Below, in pieces: positions 8,771 through 17,577 of a DNA stretch of 64,000 bases; the stretch's first letter is position 1; each line of letters starts with the position of its first letter. The notes beneath the pieces were generated by a model, which saw only the letters and a program-made list of their open reading frames with translations, searched no databases and had not been told where the DNA came from. This stretch comes from Lachnospiraceae bacterium (GTDB lineage Bacteria > Bacillota > Clostridia > Lachnospirales > Lachnospiraceae): assembly GCA_910575775.1 (NCBI GenBank), contig CAJTEY010000016.1:1-64000 (forward strand), read 5' to 3'. Made by a program: the position numbers and the translations under genes.

Positions 8771-10277
8771 CGATGAAGTACTGATCAGAAAACTGGTTCG
8801 GATGAAACTGAATACGGAAGCGCTTCATTTGGAGATTGTGGGGGAGTTTTCCAGCGCCGGCATGGCAGTAGAGAAACTGGAGGAGCTGAAACCGGATATT
8901 ATCATAAGCGATATCTGTATGCCGGGCGTGGACGGGATCAGTTTTAGTGAACAGTGTACGGGAATCCTGCCCGATATCAAGATTATCATACTGACAGGAT
9001 ATAATGATTTTGAGTATGCGAGAAGGAGCGTGAAGGCGGGAGTCAATGATTATCTGATGAAACCGGTGCAGACGGAAGAACTTAATGCGTCCGTGGAGCG
9101 GCTGGCGAAACAGATCAGGGAGGAGAAGCGGAAGAAAGAGGCGCACCGTAAAATGCTGGAAGAACGGCAGAATAATATTCCGCTGCTCAGAAATACTTAT
9201 ATCAGCAGACTGCTTTTGAGCGATGAGATCGGGGAGGATATCATACAGAAACTGGCTGAATACGGTGTAAGCTTTGCGCAGGAGGAAGAGCGGGTCCAGC
9301 TTGGCGTGGTCATGGTACAGGAGAGTCTGAGTGACCATGAATGTTTGATGCACATTTATGAGGAGGCGCAGCAGTTTTTTAAGGACGAACAGGAAATTCA
9401 TGTGGTTGCGGATCCCTGGGGCAGGATTATTTTTCTGGGAATCGGCGAAAACGACTCTTTCTGGGAGTGCTTTGATCTGCTGCTGGAGCTTTTGCGGGAA
9501 AAATATCAATATCACTTCCGATACGGGACAGGCACGGGAAAAGTCGGTATAGGTGGCGTACGCGCCCTGTATGTGCTGGCGCTGGAAGATATGTACAGGA
9601 GATATGATAAGAAACAGACTGTTTATGGGACAGGACTCCTTGAAGTCTACGAGAATGATGAGTTTCAGACGCTGGTGGATCATATCAGCGGGGGGAATAC
9701 GGAGGAGGCGCTTGCCGCACTGCCGCGTTTTCTGGATTGTCTGGGAGGTGCGTGTGCAGACGCGGTATGTTCCAGGCAGGGTGCGGAACAGATTTTAGAG
9801 CGTATTTGTATCAGAACGGGACAGCGGGAGGAACTGGTTCATGTGGAAAAAGCCCTCACATGGTGCCGCTGCGGCAGTGACTTGGTGCGGTGTCTGGAGC
9901 GGACAACAGCAGTGCTCGCTATGAACAGAGCGGTGCAGGCTGAACAGCAAAAGGGCAGCACAATGAGAGAACTGATGGCGTTTTTGCAGGAGAATCTGGA
10001 CAACGCGGATATCAACATGAATTACCTGGCATCCAGATATGCCATTAGTGGCAGTCTTTTAAGCCGGATGTTCAAGCGGTTTACGGGGAGGTCTTACAGT
10101 GAGCTGCTGTCCGAACTGCGGTTCTGGAAGATGCTGGAACTGCTTGCCACGGATGCAGAGATGCTGGACCGGGATATCGGCAATCGGATTGGGATCAATG
10201 ATCCTCATTATCTGAGCATCTGGTTTAGAAAAATGACAGGATATTCTGTTACGGAATATCGGAAGATGAGTCTATAG
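8742..10277 (+). CDS. YesN-type response regulator (REC + AraC)
   Basis: A 511-residue regulator. The REC domain is at ~1-125 with acidic pocket D10-D11, phospho-acceptor D57 (IISDICMPGVDG), T85 and K107. A ~270-residue linker of the YesN type follows, then a C-terminal AraC helix-turn-helix pair at ~410-510 (MNYLASRYAISGSLLSRMF and YLSIWFRKMTGYSVTEYR). Partner of the overlapping YesM kinase. The likely target is the sugar ABC operon that starts 243 bp downstream; this is inferred from position and from known YesM/YesN systems. A terminator follows the stop codon. Confidence 0.95.
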   Translation: MDRLRVVLLDDEVLIRKLVRMKLNTEALHLEIVGEFSSAGMAVEKLEELKPDIIISDICMPGVDGISFSEQCTGILPDIKIIILTGYNDFEYARRSVKAGVNDYLMKPVQTEELNASVERLAKQIREEKRKKEAHRKMLEERQNNIPLLRNTYISRLLLSDEIGEDIIQKLAEYGVSFAQEEERVQLGVVMVQESLSDHECLMHIYEEAQQFFKDEQEIHVVADPWGRIIFLGIGENDSFWECFDLLLELLREKYQYHFRYGTGTGKVGIGGVRALYVLALEDMYRRYDKKQTVYGTGLLEVYENDEFQTLVDHISGGNTEEALAALPRFLDCLGGACADAVCSRQGAEQILERICIRTGQREELVHVEKALTWCRCGSDLVRCLERTTAVLAMNRAVQAEQQKGSTMRELMAFLQENLDNADINMNYLASRYAISGSLLSRMFKRFTGRSYSELLSELRFWKMLELLATDAEMLDRDIGNRIGINDPHYLSIWFRKMTGYSVTEYRKMSL

Positions 10278-10292
10278 AATAACGGGAAAATG

Positions 10293-10326
10293 AAAAGCCG
10301 CAGGCAGTGTGTCTGCGGTTTTTTAC
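10293..10326 (+). terminator. Intrinsic terminator after the YesN gene
   Basis: Stem CCGCAG (10298-10303) with CTGCGG (10313-10318), extended by G-U pairs, followed by six T. It separates the two-component operon from the sugar importer. The remaining ~190 bp to the importer ATG is AT-rich leader with no clear consensus promoter. Confidence 0.85.
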
Positions 10327-10520
10327 GCATTGATTTCAGCCAGTCATTCCGAATTAGTGAAAGTGATGTTAAAAAAGTGAAACTGTGACATGAAAAATAA
10401 GGAAAAGTGAAATAAATAGATATGTTTATGAATTTTTTTTTGAACACAGGCGTTTTACAATGAGAGACATAAAAAGGTATATGCAATGTGTACATGTGCC
10501 GATTTGATAAGGAGGATAAA

Positions 10521-11909
10521 ATGAAGAACAGGATGAAAAAGTTACTTGCGTTATTTGCAGCGGCATCCATGATGGTGCAGCTTGTGGGATGCGGAGGCGG
10601 TGCAGGAAATGCTACGGCCGGCGAAACAAATGCGGATACATCTGTCGAAGCGCAGGATCAGGCGGAGGAGACGCCGGCAAAAGAGGAAGAGGCTGCACCG
10701 TCTTCCGAAGAGGAAATTACAATCACGATCTGGCACCAGTCTGTGGCAGACACGGATCCCGTCAAGAAAATTATCGAAGAGTCTGTGACAGAGTACCATG
10801 AGCTCCACCCGAATGTGACAATCGTACAGGACGGTGTTACGGGAGAGCAGTACAAGACGAAGATCAAGACCGCTTTCGTGGCGGGAGAGGCGCCGGATAT
10901 TTCTTATATGTTCAGCGGCGGAAGTTTCGTAAAACCTTATATCGATGCGGGATATTTACTGCCCATAGATGAGTATTTAAGCCAGGATACTAAGAGTAAA
11001 GTGCTGCCCGGTACGCTGGACGGATGTACGTTTGACGGCAAGGTATATACGCTGCCTACCATTACGTTCCTTGCGAACCTTTACTGCAACACCGAGATGT
11101 TCGACGCGGCAGGGGCAAAGATTCCGACCAACTGGGATGAGCTTTTAGACGCGGTAGATAAGCTGAATGCAGCCGGATATACGCCGATCCTTATGGGTGA
11201 GAAAGACAGATGGCCCGGCATGTACTGGTATGATATTATCTCTGCGAGAACAGCCAGCAACGCAGCGATCGTGGAAGCGTTCGGCGATCCGTCCAAGTTT
11301 AATTCAGAAGGCTTTGTCATGGGTGCGGAGAAGCTGCAGGAGCTGGTGAAGGCAAATGCGTTTAACGACAATATGATGAGCATGAGCTACGATGAGATGA
11401 TTGAGGGATTTGCGGCAGGACAGGGCGCGATGGTTTTCCAGGCAAACTGGGTGCATCCTTCTTTCTGGGCTGACACGGCAGCGACAAAAGGCAAAGTGAC
11501 ATGTGTGCCGTTCCCGGTTATTGACGGCGGCGCAGGAAGCATTACCGAGTTCTCGGGCGGCAGCTCCGACGGTTACTATATCAATGCAAACTGTGAGCAT
11601 CCGAAGGAAGCGGTTGAGTATCTGGAGTATTTGAGCGAGAAGATTGGTGTCGTTGGTTATCAGCAGGGCGCAGGACTTCCCTGTTGGGATACGACCGGCG
11701 TGGATACTTCAACGCTGACGCCGCTTGACATGGAATCGGCAGCGCTGATGGAGACGGGAACTTCTTATATCAGCTGGTGGGATAATATTTTGTCTGCGGA
11801 AGATTCCGAGACATACAAGGATCTGGTTGCACAGGTGATGGCGCTCAAGATTACCCCGGAAGAATTCGCGGAAGCGATGTCCAAGTTACAGCCTTCAGAA
11901 TTTTATTAA
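10521..11909 (+). CDS. Sugar ABC transporter substrate-binding lipoprotein
   Basis: A 462-residue secreted lipoprotein: signal peptide with lipobox LVGC (Cys24), then an acidic Glu/Ala-rich linker (~30-68), then an extracellular solute-binding family 1 fold starting at EITITIWHQS. The ATG at 10521 is chosen because AAGGAGGATAAA precedes it; the in-frame ATG at 10488 has none. Two permease genes follow, forming a CUT1-type carbohydrate importer. The substrate is not readable from sequence. Probably controlled by the YesM/YesN pair upstream. Confidence 0.95.
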   Translation: MKNRMKKLLALFAAASMMVQLVGCGGGAGNATAGETNADTSVEAQDQAEETPAKEEEAAPSSEEEITITIWHQSVADTDPVKKIIEESVTEYHELHPNVTIVQDGVTGEQYKTKIKTAFVAGEAPDISYMFSGGSFVKPYIDAGYLLPIDEYLSQDTKSKVLPGTLDGCTFDGKVYTLPTITFLANLYCNTEMFDAAGAKIPTNWDELLDAVDKLNAAGYTPILMGEKDRWPGMYWYDIISARTASNAAIVEAFGDPSKFNSEGFVMGAEKLQELVKANAFNDNMMSMSYDEMIEGFAAGQGAMVFQANWVHPSFWADTAATKGKVTCVPFPVIDGGAGSITEFSGGSSDGYYINANCEHPKEAVEYLEYLSEKIGVVGYQQGAGLPCWDTTGVDTSTLTPLDMESAALMETGTSYISWWDNILSAEDSETYKDLVAQVMALKITPEEFAEAMSKLQPSEFY

Positions 11910-11982
11910 ATAGTTACAGACACCGTTGTGGGCGGCCGTGTTTGGCGGCGGCCCACAACTTGTTTATGAGATAGGTGGGACG

Positions 11983-12864
11983 ATGAAAAAAATATTATCT
12001 GATAAAAAAGCGATTACGCTGTTTGTATGTCCGACAATACTCATCATGCTGGTCATTGTCGTTGTGCCGATTTTCATATCCGTTTATTATAGTCTGCTGG
12101 ACTGGGACGGACTCGGCAGAGGGACATTTGTCGGACTTCGAAATTACATGGAACTGGCGGGAGATGAACGCTTTGTAAATTCTATCAAAAACTCCTTGCT
12201 GTATGTGGCCTTTTCCCTGTTTATCCAGCTTCCGGTATCCCTTCTTCTGGCGTTGATTGTGGCAAACATAAAACGGGGCGAGAAATTCTACCGGACGACA
12301 TATTTTATTCCTGTTATCATCTCAGGCGTGGTGATCGGCCAGCTCTGGCAGAAAATCTACAATGGAGATTACGGCCTGCTAAATGCCGTGTTGGGGAGTC
12401 TGCATCTGGAACATTTGCAGCAGGACTGGCTTGGACAGGAGACCACAGCCCTTATTGCCGCATTTATTCCCAATTTATGGCAGTATGTGGGGTATCATAT
12501 GCTGATTATGTACGCAGGCATCAAATCCATTTCGCCGGAAATTTATGAGGCGGCGACCATTGACGGGGCAGACAGCAGACAGATTGCCTTTAAGGTGACC
12601 ATTCCTCTGCTGAAACCGGTGCTGGAGGTGTGCGTGACATTTTCCCTGATCGGTGCGCTTAAGATCTTCGACCTGATCTATGTGCTGACGGGAGGCGGTC
12701 CTTTCTTCACCACAGAGGTGCCGACGATTTATATGTATAAGACGATTTTTGATTCCTTCCACTATGGATATGGAAGCGCGATTTCTATATTTATTATTCT
12801 GGAGTGCTTTGTCTTTACCATGCTTTTAAAACTATTTTTCCGAAATAAGGAGGAGCAGGCATGA
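11983..12864 (+). CDS. Carbohydrate ABC permease, first subunit (MalF-like)
   Basis: A 293-residue inner-membrane permease with six membrane segments and a BPD transport motif (EAATIDGADSRQIAFKVTIP) that docks the ATPase. The start at 11983 has GGTGGG upstream; an earlier in-frame ATG at 11926 would add 19 residues without a ribosome site. It overlaps the next permease by 4 bp (ATGA). No ATPase gene accompanies the operon, so a shared MsiK/MsmX-type ATPase elsewhere probably energises it. Confidence 0.95.
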   Translation: MKKILSDKKAITLFVCPTILIMLVIVVVPIFISVYYSLLDWDGLGRGTFVGLRNYMELAGDERFVNSIKNSLLYVAFSLFIQLPVSLLLALIVANIKRGEKFYRTTYFIPVIISGVVIGQLWQKIYNGDYGLLNAVLGSLHLEHLQQDWLGQETTALIAAFIPNLWQYVGYHMLIMYAGIKSISPEIYEAATIDGADSRQIAFKVTIPLLKPVLEVCVTFSLIGALKIFDLIYVLTGGGPFFTTEVPTIYMYKTIFDSFHYGYGSAISIFIILECFVFTMLLKLFFRNKEEQA

Positions 12865-13694
12865 GAACAATGAAAAATGTAAAAAGCGGTGTTCTGCATA
12901 TCTGTCTGATGGCGATTGCTTTTATGCAGGTGTTTCCTCTGTTCTGGCTGTTTGGCTTTTCCTTAAAGGACAACAGTGAGATTTTTGGCGGGAATATAGC
13001 GGGACTTCCGCAGAACTGGAGATTCTCCAACTATGTGTCTGCCTTTAACCAGGCGAACGTGTTACAATATTTACTGAACAGTATTCTGGTTACTGCGGCA
13101 ACCATTGTGATTACGATTTTGTTTGCAGCGACGGCGTCTTACGCGATCCAGCGAATGATATGGAAAGGGAGAGGCGCTGCCATGAAGGGCATCCTTGTGG
13201 GAATGATGGTTCCGATCCATGCCGTTCTGCTTCCGCTTTTCCTCGTACTGAGCAAGATGAAACTGCTCAATACATACTGGGCGCTTATTATTCCTTATGT
13301 GGCGTTCGGGCTGCCCCTGGCGGTTTATCTGTTCAGCAGCTTCATGGTATCGATCCCGAAAGAGATGGAGGAAGCGGCAGCGATTGACGGCTGTGATATT
13401 TATAAGCTGTTCTTCCGTGTCATGCTGCCCCTGATCCGGCCGGCTATCGCGACGGTCAGTATCTTTACCTTTATTTCTTCCTGGAATGAGCTGATGTTTG
13501 CGGTGACGTTTATCAACAAACAACAGTATAAGACATTGACCGTAGGCATTATGTCTATGGTGGGCGCTTACACGACCAAGTGGGGCGAGATCGGCGCGGG
13601 GCTTATGATTGCCACGGTGCCGACCGTTGTCATCTATCTGCTGCTGAGCGATCAGGTGCAGAACAGCCTGGTAGCGGGTGCGGTGAAAGGATAA
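12861..13694 (+). CDS. Carbohydrate ABC permease, second subunit (MalG-like)
   Basis: A 277-residue inner-membrane permease with six membrane segments and the EAA loop EMEEAAAIDGCDIYKLFF, which contacts the ATPase. Its ATG overlaps the stop of the first permease (ATGA), indicating translational coupling, and AAGGAGGAG lies just upstream. It is the last gene of the importer operon and is followed by a strong terminator. Confidence 0.95.
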   Translation: MRTMKNVKSGVLHICLMAIAFMQVFPLFWLFGFSLKDNSEIFGGNIAGLPQNWRFSNYVSAFNQANVLQYLLNSILVTAATIVITILFAATASYAIQRMIWKGRGAAMKGILVGMMVPIHAVLLPLFLVLSKMKLLNTYWALIIPYVAFGLPLAVYLFSSFMVSIPKEMEEAAAIDGCDIYKLFFRVMLPLIRPAIATVSIFTFISSWNELMFAVTFINKQQYKTLTVGIMSMVGAYTTKWGEIGAGLMIATVPTVVIYLLLSDQVQNSLVAGAVKG

Positions 13695-13707
13695 ATGGTG
13701 TGTTTTG

Positions 13708-13756
13708 GAAACCTCTTGTTTTCAGTCGGGGAACTGGCCGAAAACAGGAGGTTTTT
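13708..13756 (+). terminator. Intrinsic terminator after the sugar importer
   Basis: A long stem (AACCTC..GTTTTC with GAAAAC..GAGGTT) around a 16-nt loop, followed by TTTTTT. It closes the three-gene importer operon. Confidence 0.9.
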
Positions 13757-13904
13757 TGTGCGCAGATTTGGGCCTGTTTTACGCACCTGAGTTTTCTGAT
13801 AAAGCAGTAGACTTTCATCCATGATTCTGATAAAATAAAATAACATATTGATCCCAGAAAGAAAGCGGCATATATCTTGCGATTTTTAGGCTATCCCAGG
13901 ATAT

Positions 13905-16112
13905 ATGCATTTCATTATGAATCAGGAAAGATTGGTAACGGTTATGAGTGATTTGGGCGGGGAAAAACAGCAGAAACTGCATTTTCCCATGATGGAAAAT
14001 GACGAGTATCAGAAAGCGCAGCGACAGGAAATCAAACTCGGGAAAGAGGAAGGGTTGGATGTATCTATTTACTCCAACCCCGAATTTAACTGGCTGCAGA
14101 TGGAGCAGATCCGAATGGGGCTCAAGGATAAGGTGGATGCCTCTGTGTATGCCGATCCTGCTTACAATTACGAGACCATGCGGCAGATCAGGCTGTCCCT
14201 CTACTCGGCCATAGATCTGATCCCCTATCTGAAAAGGGGATTTGCGGATGACGACCTGGAGGAAATCCGTTTTGCGCTGATGAACCGGTTGCCGATTGAT
14301 AAGTGGCTGCAGGATATGATGTGTGCGCCGCAGATCCATGAAATCAGAATTGGCCTGTGTGAGGATATCGATATCACGCCTTATGCAAACATCAAATATA
14401 ACTGGCTGCAGATGAAGGAGATTCGTCTCGGGCTTGAGAAAAAGCTGAATGTGTCGCTTTATACCAACCATCTGTTCAACCATGCGCAGATGAGGGAGAT
14501 CCGCCTTGGACTGGAGGCGGGGCTTGATGTCGCATCCTACTGCAGTCTGGTTTACTCGGCCACAGACATGAAGGAGAAGCGGCAGGCTATTATCAACCGT
14601 AAGCGGTCAAGCGGCACGGCATCCCCGGAGCCGCAGTACAGCGTGGAGCCGCAAAAGACCGCAGAGAGGGAACCGGCGCAGAATGCGGACAAAGGAAACG
14701 CGGCTGCTTCGCAGGACAAGAAAGAGAAAAGCTCCCGGGCAGCTTCCCTCCAAAAGAAAGAATTTTCTATATCTATAGAAGAAAACGGAAACAAGGCGTA
14801 TGCCTATATCCCTTGGATTCCGGGCAATATAGTGACCAAAGAGGATATTTACAAAGATCTGGAGAGGCGGGAGATTGTTTTTGGCATCAAGGAAGATGCG
14901 ATTGCCGATATGATTGACCGCAGGCGGCTGAATGAAAAAATACTGATTGCCGAGGGAATCCCGGCCCAAAAAGGAAAAGACGGCTGGTTTGAATGGTTTG
15001 TCAGACTTGATCTGCCGCGTATTCCGGCGCCGCTGCCGGACGGCGGAGTTGACTATGTCAATATAGAAGCCTTTGAGATGGTGGAGGAGGACGAGAAAAT
15101 TGCCTTTTATCACCGGGCGGAAACGGGCGTCAGCGGCAAAAATATATATGGGGAAATGATTCACGCCGAGAATGGCATGGAGCTGAAACCGATAAGAGGA
15201 ATCGGATTTACGATCGAGCCGGACGGGTGTACTTATCGGTCTAAAATGAACGGGAAATTTGAGTTTACGGCCGGACGCATTCTGATTACCAATATGCTGA
15301 TTGTCCGGGAGGACGTAACCGCTGTGACGGGCAAGCTGGAGGTGGACGGTTCCGTCTATGTGGTAGGCAGTGTTTCTTCCGGGGGCTATGTCAAGGCAAC
15401 CGGGGACATTATTGTCGAACATAACGTGGAGACATGCAGGCTCATAGCCGGCGGAAACGTTATGATAAAAACGGGAAGCTGTTCCAAGAACGACTGCTTT
15501 ATCGATGCAGGCGGCGAAGTTTCCGGAAGCTTTTTTGAGGCTGCCAATATCCATGCAGGCGGTAATGTCAAGGCCAATTATATTATGAACAGCAGCATTA
15601 AGACGATGGGCAGGGTGATCGTATCGGGAAGCAAGGGCATGCTTCTGGGCGGCACTATCAGCGCGGTCAGAGGTGTGGAGACCTATAATCTGGGCAACCG
15701 ACTGCACTTGAAGACAGTGCTTGACATCGGCCGGAACGAGCTTTATGACAAGGCACATGCGGAATATGAGAAAAAGCGGGAAAAGCTTTTGGATGACCTG
15801 AAAGCGCTGGAGCGGGAGTGGGGAAAAATCGTACAGCTTGAGGAAGCAGGGAAAGAGGTACCGGAGGAGATACAGCGTAAAATTTATGCGGCGATTGAGG
15901 TGCAGGGACAGAAACTGGCGGAGATTGACGGCGAGGAGTCAAAACTAGCCAATCTGACTGGGCAGGCGGCCAAAGAACCTGTCTGTGTCAGGGGCAGGGC
16001 CTATGAAGGCAGTGTGGTGATCATAAACGGGATCAAATATACACTGTCGGCGGAGGTGCGCAGGGTTCTCTTTAAACTTCGCAACAAACAGGTAGTGATG
16101 GTAGCTTTGTAA
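13905..16112 (+). CDS. FapA/DUF342-family protein with N-terminal repeat array
   Basis: Up to 735 residues. The N-terminal ~230 residues hold about six degenerate ~36-residue repeats built around IRLGL...LDVSxY..N (for example QMKEIRLGLEKKLNVSLY). A Ser/Ala/Lys-rich linker (~245-290) follows, then a DUF342/FapA region. That region starts with the FapA N-terminal domain (~295-470), continues with a beta-helix of Gly-rich strands (~475-610; GDIIVEHNVETC, AGGNVKANYI), and ends with a coiled coil at ~620-690. FapA-like proteins are linked to flagellar assembly or polymer-binding roles, but the function is not established. The start is uncertain: ATGs at 13905, 13917 and 13944 all have weak ribosome sites. 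A signalling gene follows 86 bp later. Confidence 0.85.
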   Translation: MHFIMNQERLVTVMSDLGGEKQQKLHFPMMENDEYQKAQRQEIKLGKEEGLDVSIYSNPEFNWLQMEQIRMGLKDKVDASVYADPAYNYETMRQIRLSLYSAIDLIPYLKRGFADDDLEEIRFALMNRLPIDKWLQDMMCAPQIHEIRIGLCEDIDITPYANIKYNWLQMKEIRLGLEKKLNVSLYTNHLFNHAQMREIRLGLEAGLDVASYCSLVYSATDMKEKRQAIINRKRSSGTASPEPQYSVEPQKTAEREPAQNADKGNAAASQDKKEKSSRAASLQKKEFSISIEENGNKAYAYIPWIPGNIVTKEDIYKDLERREIVFGIKEDAIADMIDRRRLNEKILIAEGIPAQKGKDGWFEWFVRLDLPRIPAPLPDGGVDYVNIEAFEMVEEDEKIAFYHRAETGVSGKNIYGEMIHAENGMELKPIRGIGFTIEPDGCTYRSKMNGKFEFTAGRILITNMLIVREDVTAVTGKLEVDGSVYVVGSVSSGGYVKATGDIIVEHNVETCRLIAGGNVMIKTGSCSKNDCFIDAGGEVSGSFFEAANIHAGGNVKANYIMNSSIKTMGRVIVSGSKGMLLGGTISAVRGVETYNLGNRLHLKTVLDIGRNELYDKAHAEYEKKREKLLDDLKALEREWGKIVQLEEAGKEVPEEIQRKIYAAIEVQGQKLAEIDGEESKLANLTGQAAKEPVCVRGRAYEGSVVIINGIKYTLSAEVRRVLFKLRNKQVVMVAL

Positions 16113-16198
16113 TGTGTGCGGACTGCATGGCAGACGGGACATGACAGGGGCAGCACAGCGCATTCTCCAAATAATAAATGAGAAGGTACAGGTAAATT

Positions 16199-17299
16199 AT
16201 GAAACGTGATACCATTTTAATTTTTGAGGACAACGAAATTGACCGTGCAATTCTGGTCGGATTACTGCAGTCAGATTACAAGATACTGGAGGCATCTAAC
16301 GGCAAGGAGGGGATTGCGCTTTTGAATTCCCATTTTGCGTCGATCGCCATTGTGCTGCTTGACAATCTGATGCCGCTGATGGACGGCTTCACCGTGCTGG
16401 AAAACCTGAAGGAAAAGAACGTACTCAACAAGATCCCTTTTATTATGATTACCGGGGAAAGCTCACCGGAGATGGAGAGAAAGGGTTACGAGTACGGTAT
16501 CGTAAGCTATGTCAAAAAGCCCTATCAGTCTGACGTGGTAAAACAGGTGGTGCAGAATGCCATCGGCTGGTTCCAGTACAAAATGCAGCTGGAGATGATG
16601 GTCAAAAAGCAGAATATCAGCATACAGCAGCAGAACAGTGTGCTCCGCCAGCAGACGAAGAAACTGAACCATGTAAATGAAATTCTGATTGATTCCCTGA
16701 GCAACCTTGTGGAGTTCAGAAATATGGAATCAAAACGGCATATCAAAAGGATACGGGAGTATTCCATGTGTCTGGGCAAGAGCGTGATGAAGCTTTACCC
16801 GGAGTATGAACTGACGCCGGAGAAGCTGATGCAGATCGGATGGGCGTCATCCCTCCATGATATCGGAAAGATTGCCATTCCTGACTCCATTATTCTGAAG
16901 CCGGCCAAGCTGACGGCGGATGAATTTGAGCTTATCAAGTCGCATACGACAAAGGGCGCGGAGATCATCCAGCAGCGGGTGCGTCTGAACGACCGGGCAA
17001 TTTACGATTATGCCTATGATATTGCGAGACATCACCATGAGAAATATGACGGGAAAGGCTATCCCGACGGGCTTAAGGGGGACGAGATCAGCATAGCGGC
17101 CCAGATTGTTTCCCTCGTGGATGTGTACGATGCACTTACCTCAAAACGGGTTTACAAAACGGCATATGAATCGGATAAGGCATACCAGATGATCCTGAAC
17201 GGACACAGCGGCATGTTTTCGCCAAAACTTCTCAAGGCATTTACGGAGGTGAAGCCGAGCTTCGAGCATCTGCTGGACATGTACCACGATGAGGAGTGA
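16199..17299 (+). CDS. Response regulator with HD-GYP phosphodiesterase domain
   Basis: A 366-residue protein: REC at ~1-125 with E10-D11 and phospho-acceptor D55 (LLDNLMPLMDG) and K107-like KKPYQ, a short coiled coil at ~130-165, and HD-GYP at ~170-360. The HD-GYP domain shows H220-D221 (SLHDIGKIAIPD), HHEKYDGKGYPDGL and a later metal-ligand VDVYDAL. HD-GYP domains hydrolyse cyclic di-GMP (or related dinucleotides). Cytosolic. It probably works with the EAL protein at 20081 to set c-di-GMP levels; its kinase is not identifiable. Confidence 0.95.
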   Translation: MKRDTILIFEDNEIDRAILVGLLQSDYKILEASNGKEGIALLNSHFASIAIVLLDNLMPLMDGFTVLENLKEKNVLNKIPFIMITGESSPEMERKGYEYGIVSYVKKPYQSDVVKQVVQNAIGWFQYKMQLEMMVKKQNISIQQQNSVLRQQTKKLNHVNEILIDSLSNLVEFRNMESKRHIKRIREYSMCLGKSVMKLYPEYELTPEKLMQIGWASSLHDIGKIAIPDSIILKPAKLTADEFELIKSHTTKGAEIIQQRVRLNDRAIYDYAYDIARHHHEKYDGKGYPDGLKGDEISIAAQIVSLVDVYDALTSKRVYKTAYESDKAYQMILNGHSGMFSPKLLKAFTEVKPSFEHLLDMYHDEE

Positions 17300-17361
17300 G
17301 TATTTCACAGACAATAAAGGTGATTGTTATAAAATTTATCAACATACATTACTTATGAAAG

Positions 17362-17387
17362 TCGAGTGCGCAGGCACTCGATTTTTT
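17362..17387 (+). terminator. Terminator after the REC-HD-GYP gene
   Basis: Perfect 8-bp stem TCGAGTGC/GCACTCGA with a GCAG loop and six T. It is directly followed by the 77-bp intergenic repeat. Confidence 0.9.
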
Positions 17388-17395
17388 GCTTAAAA

Positions 17396-17472
17396 GAAAT
17401 TGCGACAGTGCAAACCATTCAAGGAGAATGTGAAGCATTCTCTGAATCGTCGCTGCCGAGCGACGATTTTTT
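17396..17472 (+). repeat. 77-bp structured intergenic repeat, copy 1
   Basis: Matches 23418-23494 without any gap. About 51 bp are identical except for one base in a hairpin loop. It contains hairpin 1 (GAGAATG 17424-17430 with CATTCTC 17436-17442) and then a terminator-like hairpin, TCGTCGCT/AGCGACGA with loop GCCG, followed by TTTTTT. In copy 2 the second stem has a different sequence but remains fully paired. It may be a small RNA, a conserved tandem terminator or a mobile repeat. Confidence 0.85.
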
Positions 17473-17577
17473 AGAGATAATTTAGAGATAAGGATGGTAT
17501 GCTGAATAAGTGGAAGTATATGTTTTTTATTTGTGTAGAGGATAGCCTGTAAAAGGTGCTTCGGAATGGAGGTCGAC

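Noticed and set aside
10381..10520. Catabolite-repression operator or promoter before the sugar importer
   Set aside because: AT-rich, but no convincing cre site or correctly spaced -35/-10 pair was found.
13815..14483. Long minus-strand frame opposite the FapA-like gene
   Set aside because: It only mirrors the codon pattern of the repeat-rich plus-strand gene, and it has no ribosome site or recognisable family.
14607..15758. 383-codon minus-strand frame
   Set aside because: Shadow of the DUF342 coding sequence, with low-complexity His/Arg-rich translation.
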